A DNA stretch of 64,000 bases from Bacteroidetes bacterium UBA6221 (GTDB lineage: Bacteria > Bacteroidota > Bacteroidia > Chitinophagales > Chitinophagaceae): NCBI GenBank assembly GCA_002421685.1, contig DISB01000008.1:1-64000 (forward strand). The letters run 5' to 3'. Within the stretch, counting starts at the first letter, position 1, and every line of letters starts with the position of its first letter. The position numbers were made by a program, and so were the translations under genes. This document shows, piece by piece, positions 35,901 to 42,779 of this stretch. The notes under the pieces are model-generated. The model was not told the origin of the DNA. It ran no database searches and saw only the letters and a program-made list of their open reading frames with translations.

Positions 35901-36757
35901 AAAACAACACGATTTATAAGGGTAAGGCAACAGTCACTAATGGGCGGTTCTCATTTGCTTTCATAGCCCCGAAAGACATTAACTATGAGATGGGCAGCGG
36001 TACCATCAGCTACTATGCTGACAACGGCCAGACCGATGCTGCGGGTCGCGATACCAGCATGGCTATCGGAGGTTTTTCTGACAACCCGAAAATAGAGAAT
36101 GACCCACCGGTTGTAAGGGCTTTTATCAAAGACAGCCTGTTCCGCAACGGGGGACTTACCGGTTCTAATACAGCCATATTTGCCATACTGGAAGATGAAA
36201 CAGGTATAAATGTTTCAGGCAATTCTATTGGCCACGACCTGGTGGCCATACTGGACGGCGATGTCTCAAAACAATATATAATGAACGACTATTACGAGAC
36301 CGCGCCCAATACGTATAAAAGAGGCTACGTGTACTTCCCGGTAGAAGGCATACCTGATGGCAGGCACAGGTTTACGGTAAGGGCGTGGGATGTGAATAAT
36401 AATTCGGGCGAAGGCCATGTGGACTTTGTAGTCGCCGATGGACAAGTGGTAAAAGTGGAACAACTCTGGAACTATCCCAACCCTTTCAGAGATCTGACAC
36501 ACTTTGTATTTGAGCATAACCATCCCGATGTCAACCTGAAGGCGGAAATCAATATATATAATACCGCCGGGGTATTCGTACGCAAGCTGGAGCAGGATTT
36601 TGTGACAACGGGCAGCCGGAGCAATGAAATAACCTGGGACGGCACCGATAACCACGGGGCAAGGCTACCATCGGGGGTGTATATTTACCGCATGATGATA
36701 TCTACAGAAAATGGTATTGAGACCACAGCATACCAAAAACTGGTGATTGTGCGTTAA
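32993..36757 (+). CDS. porU: Type IX secretion sortase PorU (C25 peptidase)
   Basis: PorU is the cell-surface sortase that removes type IX C-terminal signals and attaches cargo to A-LPS. From the ATG at 32993 it has 1254 residues: signal peptide (RYNGTVAIVLVLLLLTGTFT), an N-terminal beta domain, the gingipain-like C25 caspase fold (about 510-890) and C-terminal beta domains. The catalytic histidine is in YSGHGNTTVLAHER (H about 762) and the cysteine in MVTATCDFGQFDQP (C about 796); both are intact. The C-terminus (WNYPNPFRDLTHFVFEHN to the end) is of the type IX sorting-domain form. Divergent from gldJ; porV follows 115 bases later. Confidence 0.95.
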   Translation: MKLTRYNGTVAIVLVLLLLTGTFTKLAGKTSTLTVQDLDVQAGYVAKRVDLQYYSTPLVTITGITYQAVNRIPDDAIPANPQNFDIILGLDRKKPFAVVRIPAFSYDAEGNLQRIKTLTFEYTEETPPAQPGESRSAAKGTAGFDSPLASGTWHKIAVSNTGLYKIDHDFLSMHFGVSNISSSRIRLFGYGGNMLPEQNTGSVTGLTETAIWVNDGGDGTFGPGDYFVFYAQGPLNWNPSGDRTQLIQEKNFYGDKGYYFLNFDGTAEKRVQQQDNPPAGNVTVNSYSGVALHEQDLANPQKFGKLWWGEEFSSAPGKQNSHTITLDIGDVIDSVQFNVHLVNTSTTRGMFNVSVNGQPIGNLDIEATNNVDYAPKAMGQQIIAKMPFNAAAADIRIDYSTSANDGSGWLDYVRVNMRKPLSMNGNTLLFCDLNSVGTGNAATYQLANANGGTQVWDVTDPQNPVKMSGSLNGSTYSFTQSADELHRFAAMNNTNLDAPEYVGKIANQNLYGSGPVDYIIVTYPGFKPAAEKLADFHRQRSGMRVMVATTDQVYNEFSSGGQDISAIRDLARMFYERAGMNEAEMPKYLLLMGDASYDYKDRIGGNTNFAPTFEARESFRFLSTYSNDDFFGFLDEGEDIERYDIVNALDIGVGRIPAKTLQEADNVVNKILHYKSPTTLGAWRLSTMFIADNADGAGDHLADAEVMNNVVTENSNIHNASKVYLNAIPLISTPGGQRAPDANKSINDGVFKGLFLLNYSGHGNTTVLAHERIVTKDDYNKWRNLDKLPFMVTATCDFGQFDQPSFVSSGEELMLKYNGGVIATLTTTHLVYAFANEMLNREFLAAQFQHVNGKWNTFGDAMRIGKNSAYATGAESGVIENFRKFVLLGDPALEPNFPEFFIHTEAVKEGTTGLATNTISALGEYVIDGKVTDVNGNILDNFNGTLAVTIFDKPRSVKTINGKERTFKVQNNTIYKGKATVTNGRFSFAFIAPKDINYEMGSGTISYYADNGQTDAAGRDTSMAIGGFSDNPKIENDPPVVRAFIKDSLFRNGGLTGSNTAIFAILEDETGINVSGNSIGHDLVAILDGDVSKQYIMNDYYETAPNTYKRGYVYFPVEGIPDGRHRFTVRAWDVNNNSGEGHVDFVVADGQVVKVEQLWNYPNPFRDLTHFVFEHNHPDVNLKAEINIYNTAGVFVRKLEQDFVTTGSRSNEITWDGTDNHGARLPSGVYIYRMMISTENGIETTAYQKLVIVR

Positions 36758-36816
36758 TATATTGCCCGCAATGCTTAAATTGCGGCACTTAACCTTGCTT
36801 CAGGGCATGAAATTTA

Positions 36817-36845
36817 TTTGCCTTGGACTAAAACAGATACCTTTG
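36817..36845 (+). promoter_or_regulatory. Promoter for porV
   Basis: TTTG (36817-36820) and TACCTTTG (36838-36845) are separated by 17 bases, within the range for this phylum. They lie 27 bases before the porV ATG, suggesting porV can be made apart from porU. Confidence 0.5.
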
Positions 36846-36872
36846 CAAAACTTGAAAGTAAATTATTACAGA

Positions 36873-38084
36873 ATGGCAAAACGCTTTGCACTCGCAGGAT
36901 TGACCCTGGCAGCAGGACTATTATCTACGGCCGCCCTGGCCCAAACAACCAAGGCCAATCTTTCCGGAACTACCAACACCGTTACTACGGCTGTACCTTT
37001 TCTTAGGATATCTCCCGATGCGCGTTCAGGCGCTATGGGCGATGTGGGTGTTGCCATAGACCCGGATGCTAACGCTCAGTATTGGAATGTAGCCAAATTA
37101 CCCTTCGCAACCAAGAAATATGGGGTATCAGCTACATATACTCCCTGGCTGAAAGACCTGGTGCCGGATATATTCCTGGCCTACCTGGCAGGTTACGCCA
37201 AGTTTGGGGAGAATGATAATCAGTCCATCAGCGCGTCTCTGCGTTATTTCTCCCTGGGGGAAATCAACTATACGGATATTAATGCAAACCCCATAGGTAC
37301 AGGCAAGCCCAACGAGTTCGCCCTCGACCTGGGTTATTCACGTAAGTTATCTGAATACCTGTCTGCAGGTTTAAGTTTCCGTTATATCAACTCTTCTATT
37401 GCATCTGGTTTATCTGCCACTACACCGGGTATTGAATACCGCCCCGGCAATGCCTTCGGCGCAGACCTGGGTATATATTACCGTAAGAAAAACGAAATAG
37501 ATGAGTTTCGTTCAGGCACCGTAGCGCTGGGCGCTGTGTTGAGCAACGTAGGCTCTAAAATATCTTACACATCTACACGCAAAGATTTCATACCCATCAA
37601 TCTTGGCCTCGGGGGCGCTTATACTTACCAGGCAGATGCTTACAACGCAGTTACTTTCGCATTGGATGTAAACAAACTTCTGGTGCCCACACCGATTGAC
37701 ACTAATACCGATCCTACCACCGGCCCCAATTACGTAATACCAGATAAAGGCGTGGTATCGGGCATGTTGGGCTCATTTGGCGATGCGCCAGGCGGCTTTA
37801 ACGAGGAGCTTAGGGAATTCCAGATATCAGCAGGCGCTGAATACTGGTATCGCCAGCAATTTGCAGTACGTGCAGGTTATTTCTGGGAGCACAAACTGAA
37901 AGGGGACCGCAAATACTTCACAGTTGGTGTAGGTGTGCGTTACAATGTATTTGGCTTGAACTTCGCCTACTTAGTGCCTTCGGGCAGCGGTATCAACAGG
38001 AACCCACTTTCCAATACGTTCCGCTTCTCACTCCTGTTTGAATTTGACAAGCTGGAAAAGAAACCGGAAACGGCAGCACCGTAG
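36873..38084 (+). CDS. porV: Type IX secretion outer-membrane protein PorV (LptO)
   Basis: PorV is a FadL-like 14-strand barrel that collects cargo from the SprA translocon and delivers it to PorU. From the ATG at 36873 it has 403 residues: a signal peptide (MAKRFALAGLTLAAGLLSTAALAQ), the conserved entry TAVPFLRISPDARSGAMGDVGVAIDPDANAQYWN region (split here as FLRISPDARSGAMGDVG and PDANAQYWN) and a barrel ending FRFSLLFEFDKLEKK. The longer upstream frame overlaps porU and is rejected. Followed by a strong terminator. Confidence 0.95.
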   Translation: MAKRFALAGLTLAAGLLSTAALAQTTKANLSGTTNTVTTAVPFLRISPDARSGAMGDVGVAIDPDANAQYWNVAKLPFATKKYGVSATYTPWLKDLVPDIFLAYLAGYAKFGENDNQSISASLRYFSLGEINYTDINANPIGTGKPNEFALDLGYSRKLSEYLSAGLSFRYINSSIASGLSATTPGIEYRPGNAFGADLGIYYRKKNEIDEFRSGTVALGAVLSNVGSKISYTSTRKDFIPINLGLGGAYTYQADAYNAVTFALDVNKLLVPTPIDTNTDPTTGPNYVIPDKGVVSGMLGSFGDAPGGFNEELREFQISAGAEYWYRQQFAVRAGYFWEHKLKGDRKYFTVGVGVRYNVFGLNFAYLVPSGSGINRNPLSNTFRFSLLFEFDKLEKKPETAAP

Positions 38085-38151
38085 TTGTTGTAATGAGAAG
38101 CGCCAGATATCATGGCATTAACCAAGCACGATTAATAAGACATTTGCATAA

Positions 38152-38181
38152 CAAGAGGGCTGCCAATTGGCAGCCCTCTTG
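38152..38181 (+). terminator. Terminator after porV
   Basis: A perfect 30-base palindrome, CAAGAGGGCTGCC-AATT-GGCAGCCCTCTTG, 67 bases after the porV stop. Only a short T-run follows. The 38272-38295 hairpin on the other strand shares the core GCTGCCAAT.GGCAGC. Confidence 0.7.
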
Positions 38182-38271
38182 TTATGTTGTCTAGGTTTTC
38201 GCTATGTGCCATTGATAATACTAATGAAAAAAACACCACTCACAAACGTCAACGCGCCAATGATATTCATG

Positions 38272-38295
38272 AAAAAAGCTGCCAATCGGCAGCTT
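38272..38295 (-). terminator. Terminator of the choice-anchor gene
   Basis: AAGCTGCC / GGCAGCTT hairpin (38276-38295) followed on the minus strand by TTTTTT. Lies about 30 bases after the stop of the 38328 gene. Confidence 0.75.
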
Positions 38296-38327
38296 CCTCT
38301 CTCTATGTAGATGGACTATATGTAGTA

Positions 38328-39167
38328 CTACAGTTTATTGAATGTAATTACTTTCTGTTCTGACCCGTTTGTGATACTCATGAAATGTGTACCACTTGCC
38401 AATGCTGATACATCAACGGTATTTACGTTGTTGCCAACATGGCCTTGAGCTGCAACTGTACCTGCCAATGAGTAGATGGTGTAATGATATTTATTTGAAG
38501 TACTGTTTTGGATGTCAATGTTCAGGAGGTTGGTTGCTGGATTGGGGTATGCAATAACCTCAATTTCGCGCTCAACATCTTCAACTGATACAGGGAAGCC
38601 CTCCTGGTATGTTTTTGACAAGAGAACGTAATTGTCACCCGCATCGGCACTACCATTATTATTGACGGCATTTACAGCTACATAAAATGTAACAGCACCT
38701 TTCCCTTTAGGCGGTGCAGTCCAATCTAAACCAGGAACCGCTAAACCTCCGCCTACAGGACTGATAGGTGATGGATGCTCAGCTACAGTAAACTGTCCTT
38801 TTGTAGTGATTTTTGCCTGTGGTAAAGAAAGTGGGTTTGCTAAAGTGCCCGCCTGATTGCCTGCCGCGTCTGTTACTAACATAATGAACCCAAACTTTTG
38901 AGCACTTGGCGCAAATACTGTAACCCCAATAGTATATGAACCGTTTGGCTTATACTTACCGTCAGCAACAGGACTGGTTTGACCATCCTCTATGAGGTCA
39001 ATCGTACTGTTGGTCGGCGTAAATGTACTTCCATGGCAACCTGCGCCACCACAACCATTCTTGGCAGTCTGTACACCTTGTGGAGTGCTAGAGGGCCCGC
39101 TACTGGAACTAGACAGAGAAACATACAGCAATCCTGTTGTGCAAAAAAATAGTAGATAACGTTTCAT
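38328..39167 (-). CDS. Choice-anchor-V-type protein with type IX sorting domain
   Basis: From the ATG at 39167 the product is 279 residues. A signal peptide (MKRYLLFFCTTGLLYVSLSSS) is followed by a motif of cysteines and histidine, NGCGGAGCHGSTFTP, which resembles a c-type haem site but with four residues between the cysteines (CGGAGCH). A ~150-residue beta domain related to choice-anchor-V/Reelin-like modules follows (SYTIGVTVFAPSAQKFGF, FYVAVNAVNNNGSADAGDN). The C-terminal ~75 residues form a type IX sorting domain (VIAYPNPATNLLNIDIQNST, ending KVITFNKL). It is a likely substrate of PorUV. An in-frame TTG two codons upstream is less likely as start. Confidence 0.85.
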   Translation of the reverse strand: MKRYLLFFCTTGLLYVSLSSSSSGPSSTPQGVQTAKNGCGGAGCHGSTFTPTNSTIDLIEDGQTSPVADGKYKPNGSYTIGVTVFAPSAQKFGFIMLVTDAAGNQAGTLANPLSLPQAKITTKGQFTVAEHPSPISPVGGGLAVPGLDWTAPPKGKGAVTFYVAVNAVNNNGSADAGDNYVLLSKTYQEGFPVSVEDVEREIEVIAYPNPATNLLNIDIQNSTSNKYHYTIYSLAGTVAAQGHVGNNVNTVDVSALASGTHFMSITNGSEQKVITFNKL

Positions 39168-39172
39168 AAGCA

Positions 39173-39191
39173 ATTGATTGATTGATTGATT
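39173..39191. repeat. ATTG tetranucleotide repeat in the leader of the 38328 gene
   Basis: Four ATTG units plus ATT (39173-39191) directly before the start codon of the sorting-domain protein. Such runs can change length by slippage; here it lies in the untranslated leader, so an effect would be on translation or transcript, not on frame. Confidence 0.5.
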
Positions 39192-39274
39192 AAATAATTA
39201 ACTAACACATGTTTAGTGTATCAACAATAAATGTAGTAATATTTCAGAACAAGCCAGTTATGAATATGCCGGTG

Positions 39275-40123
39275 TTAATTATGAATTTCCGACACAGACT
39301 GCTGTAGTTGGCCAGGCGTCATATTGGTTTTTGATTTAACGAAGGCATTAAAATTCCCCGGCGTATCAAAATTCAGCTCGTAGGCAATTTCTTTCAGCGA
39401 CAGGTCATTAAGCAGCATCAGCCTCCTTATCTCCAGCAAAAGTTCTTCGTGGATTATCTCCAGCGCTGTTTTTCCAAGTCCCTTTTTGCATAGGTCATTC
39501 AACTTGTCGGGTGGACAGTTCATAAGTTCAGCATACTCCCCCACTTTTCTTTTCTCCCTGATATTTTCTGTTATCAGGGAGATATATTGCGCCACCATCA
39601 TGGAAGTCTTATTGTCGTTTGCGCGCTCCTGCTGCAGTTCCAGCAAAGAAATAAGTATCACCTGCAGATAACTGCAAGCCTTCTGCAATGATAGGGGTGA
39701 GACAGCGGTTACGGTATGGAGAATAGCTTGTATCCGTTGCGCAAGATCATACAGATGGTCGAATGTATCCTGGCTGCATTGCAGTTCGGGGAATTTATTG
39801 TAAAAGTTGTGGTGTTTCAGAGGATACAGGTGCTCAAAAATATTCTTCCGGAATTGCAGCACCAGTCCGTCCGCGTTATTCCGCTTCAAAAGGTGCACCT
39901 GGCCGGGGTAAACTATAAAGACTTTGCAAGGGCCCAATACGAGGTTGGTAAAATCTATCCATTGTGCGCCTTCGCCTCTTGCAATAAGTATGACCTCAAA
40001 ATAATCGTGTCGGTGCAACTGCCTGTAATCGTAAGGATTGGGATAATCCAATGGCTGTATATCCAGCATTTTACCCTTGTCAGGCAAATGTACATAGTCT
40101 ATTTTATGCCGTTCTTGGTTCAA
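39275..40123 (-). CDS. AraC-family transcriptional regulator
   Basis: A 282-residue regulator with an N-terminal cupin sensor domain (QLHRHDYFEVILIARGEG, VFIVYPGQVHLL) and a C-terminal AraC DNA-binding domain with two helix-turn-helix segments (EYAELMNCPPDKLNDLCKK and LSLKEIAYELNFDTPGNFNA, FVKSKTNMTPGQ). The frame starts with a TTG at 40123 that overlaps the upstream CPBP gene by 20 bases; an ATG at 40069 is an alternative start. Effector unknown. Likely cotranscribed with the CPBP gene. Confidence 0.85.
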   Translation of the reverse strand: MNQERHKIDYVHLPDKGKMLDIQPLDYPNPYDYRQLHRHDYFEVILIARGEGAQWIDFTNLVLGPCKVFIVYPGQVHLLKRNNADGLVLQFRKNIFEHLYPLKHHNFYNKFPELQCSQDTFDHLYDLAQRIQAILHTVTAVSPLSLQKACSYLQVILISLLELQQERANDNKTSMMVAQYISLITENIREKRKVGEYAELMNCPPDKLNDLCKKGLGKTALEIIHEELLLEIRRLMLLNDLSLKEIAYELNFDTPGNFNAFVKSKTNMTPGQLQQSVSEIHN

Positions 40124-40883
40124 ACGCTTGCTTCTTTTTATTCCTGTAATTTATGAAAATAGAAGCTAAGATAGCCAGCAGTATGGTGATACCCCTAAAG
40201 ATATTGGCAGTGCCTGACAACAGGACATTGTCCCCTATATGGAAGATAGCGAAAGACAGGTTCATAAAGATATGCATGAAGATGGGGAACCAGAGGTTCC
40301 AGCCCCACATCTTATAAAATATTGCAAAGCCAATACCCGCGCCCGATGTGACCAGGAACACAATTACTGCCTCGCCGGTATCCGCCGCCTGGTAGAGATG
40401 CCCCCAGGCGAATGCCACGGCAGAAAGTAAAACAGCGGGGATAAAATGCCAACCAGCTTTGCGCACCAGCAAGCCTGTAACAAAACCGCGAAATACCAGT
40501 TCTTCGGTAAAACCGGGCCATATGGCCTTTTCAATAGCTGATACAATACCGAAATCGTTGTTGCCTTCAGCATATATCCATCCGCCAATATACATGGGGA
40601 TAGTGCAGCATACAGCCAGCAAAATAGCTGTAACTATATCCCTGTTCAACCCAAGTACCTGAACAGCTTCTTTAACCTTGAAAGATGATATAACCAAGGC
40701 CAGTAACGCACACAAAGCCACTACCGATACAGAGATAAGCCACTGCCTGCTTTCAAACGGTATAGTATTATAACGCTCTACCCCAAATACCAGGTATGCA
40801 TATACATACTTTATCCAGTACCAGGACGATGCCCCTGTTATTATCAGTGCCGTATTCAACCATTTTTTACCGGGTAGTACCAT
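40104..40883 (-). CDS. CPBP-family intramembrane protease
   Basis: A 259-residue membrane protein with about eight helices. The CPBP (Rce1-like) motifs are intact: TEELVFRGF (catalytic Glu-Glu and Arg), AVAFAWGHLYQ (His), and IFMHIFMNLSFA (His/Asn). Such proteins cleave within the membrane or mature peptides; the substrate is unknown. It overlaps the following AraC-type gene by 20 bases, so the two are probably coupled, and it is divergent from trpS. Confidence 0.88.
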   Translation of the reverse strand: MVLPGKKWLNTALIITGASSWYWIKYVYAYLVFGVERYNTIPFESRQWLISVSVVALCALLALVISSFKVKEAVQVLGLNRDIVTAILLAVCCTIPMYIGGWIYAEGNNDFGIVSAIEKAIWPGFTEELVFRGFVTGLLVRKAGWHFIPAVLLSAVAFAWGHLYQAADTGEAVIVFLVTSGAGIGFAIFYKMWGWNLWFPIFMHIFMNLSFAIFHIGDNVLLSGTANIFRGITILLAILASIFINYRNKKKQAFEPRTA

Positions 40884-40971
40884 ATAGGGAATAAAGATAA
40901 AATTAAGTTATCGGTCTTTTCAATTCCCGTTGTCACCAGTTCGGCGGTCATTTCGTATCTTGCCGCCCGTT

Positions 40972-41970
40972 ATGAGCAAAGAGATTGTTGTCAGCGGCAT
41001 ACGTTCTACCGGATTCCTGCATTTGGGAAATTACTTCGGCGCGATGCGTAATTACGTAAAAATGCAGGACGAATACAACTGCTATTTCTTCGTGGCTGAT
41101 TACCATTCGCTCACTACGCACCCCGACCCTAAAGACCTGCGTGGCAATGTTTACCGTGTAGTAGCCGAAAATGTGGCCTGTGGCCTTGACCCTGAAAAAG
41201 TGGCGCTGTATGCGCAAAGCGACTTGCCGGAGATACCGGAACTATACCTGATGCTGAACATGCTGGCTTACAAAGGTGAATTGGAAAAGGTACCTACATT
41301 CAAGGACAAGGTGAGGCAGCAACCGGAAAATGTTAACGCCGGATTACTTACTTATCCCGTTCTTATGACAGCAGACATTATCATTCATAAAGCAGTAAAG
41401 GTACCGGTTGGCAAAGACCAGCAACAACATGTAGAAATGGCGAGGAATTTCGTCAACAGGTTCAACAATCGCTATGGTGAATTATTCCCGGAACCACACC
41501 CCTTTAACTACAGCAGCGAACTGGTGAAAGTTCCCAGCCTGGATGGAACGGGCAAAATGAGCAAGAGCGAAAACGAAAACGCTACACTCTACCTGGCAGA
41601 CGAAGATGATATTATCCGGAAGAAGATAATGAAGGCGAAAACTGACTCCGGGCCAACGGAGCCCGACAGCGAGATGCCCGAGTATATACAAAACCTCTTC
41701 CTGCTGATGAGCCTGGTTTCTTCTGCCGAAACCGTCGATACTTACAAAAACGCGTTCAATAATTGCACCATCCGCTATGGCGATATGAAGAAACAACTTG
41801 CTGAGGATATGGTGCAATTCATAGCGCCTATCAGGGAACGCGCTAAAGAACTACAGGCCGATGAGAACAGGATAAGGAAAATCTTGAAAGAAGGCGCTGA
41901 GAAAGCGCGGGCCAGCGCATCAATTACCATCGCGGAAGCACGGAAACTCATCGGCATTAACTATTATTAA
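40972..41970 (+). CDS. trpS: Tryptophanyl-tRNA synthetase
   Basis: A class I tRNA synthetase that charges tRNA-Trp. From the ATG at 40972 it has 332 residues. The HIGH-equivalent RSTGFLHLGNYFGA is at about residues 11-24, and the KMSKS loop, DGTGKMSKSENENA, at about 190-203 with the lysines intact. LLTYPVLMTADIIIHKAVKV and VGKDQQQHVEMARN are typical. The longer frame begins in a non-conserved region and is not used. Length is normal. Confidence 0.95.
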   Translation: MSKEIVVSGIRSTGFLHLGNYFGAMRNYVKMQDEYNCYFFVADYHSLTTHPDPKDLRGNVYRVVAENVACGLDPEKVALYAQSDLPEIPELYLMLNMLAYKGELEKVPTFKDKVRQQPENVNAGLLTYPVLMTADIIIHKAVKVPVGKDQQQHVEMARNFVNRFNNRYGELFPEPHPFNYSSELVKVPSLDGTGKMSKSENENATLYLADEDDIIRKKIMKAKTDSGPTEPDSEMPEYIQNLFLLMSLVSSAETVDTYKNAFNNCTIRYGDMKKQLAEDMVQFIAPIRERAKELQADENRIRKILKEGAEKARASASITIAEARKLIGINYY

Positions 41971-42089
41971 TCTCCGGATTGTTGCCAGGGAGTACTTGAA
42001 ATAGAATAAAAATTGTATTTTAAGCTTTACTGTTACGAAAATGCCGGCAACGTTTTAAAAAATATCGTCCCAATACATAAAGAGGAAAT

Positions 42090-42725
42090 ATGGCAAAGAA
42101 AAAGGTACTGAAACATATAGCCGTAGCCGGCAATATCGGCGCGGGAAAGACAACGCTTACCTCGGTACTTGCCAAACACTATAAATGGATACCCAATTTT
42201 GAAGATATCGACCACAACCCCTACATGGTGGATTTTTATGAAGACATGCACCGCTGGTCGTTCAACCTGCAGGTGTACTTCCTGAACACGCGCCTGAAAA
42301 ACCTGGAAGCTATAAGAAGCGGGAAAGACACTGTAATACAGGACAGGACAATATATGAAGACGCTTACATCTTTGCGCCCAACCTGTACGATATGGGATT
42401 GATGAACAAAAGGGATTTTGAAAACTATATGTCGCTGTTTCACACGCTGGAAAAGCTGGTGCAGCCGCCAGACCTGTTGATATACCTGAAAGCATCGATA
42501 CCCAAACTGGTAGACCAGATACAGAAACGTGGCCGGGAATATGAAGAGAACATAAGGCTGGACTACCTGAAACGCCTGAACGAGTATTACAATAAGTGGA
42601 TAGACAAATATGACGAGGGCCAGTTGCTGGTGATAGATATCGAGAACCTGGACTTCACCTCTAACAATGAAGACCTGGCGGAGGTGTTGCGGAGGGTGGA
42701 TGCCCAGATAAATGGTTTGTTCTGA
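42090..42725 (+). CDS. Deoxynucleoside kinase
   Basis: A 211-residue P-loop kinase that phosphorylates deoxynucleosides for nucleotide salvage (deoxyguanosine/deoxyadenosine kinase type). The P-loop is VAGNIGAGKTTL (about 12-23). The DRx motif with catalytic acid appears in IQDRTIYEDAYIF (about 86-98). The lid region with arginines is in QKRGREYEENIRLDYLKRL. Substrate preference between dG, dA and dC cannot be told from sequence alone. Lone gene between trpS and the DUF5686 gene. Confidence 0.9.
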   Translation: MAKKKVLKHIAVAGNIGAGKTTLTSVLAKHYKWIPNFEDIDHNPYMVDFYEDMHRWSFNLQVYFLNTRLKNLEAIRSGKDTVIQDRTIYEDAYIFAPNLYDMGLMNKRDFENYMSLFHTLEKLVQPPDLLIYLKASIPKLVDQIQKRGREYEENIRLDYLKRLNEYYNKWIDKYDEGQLLVIDIENLDFTSNNEDLAEVLRRVDAQINGLF

Positions 42726-42779
42726 AACTTGTAACTTTTCTGCTAGTAAACCGATATAGCAGGACTAAAACTGCCACTC

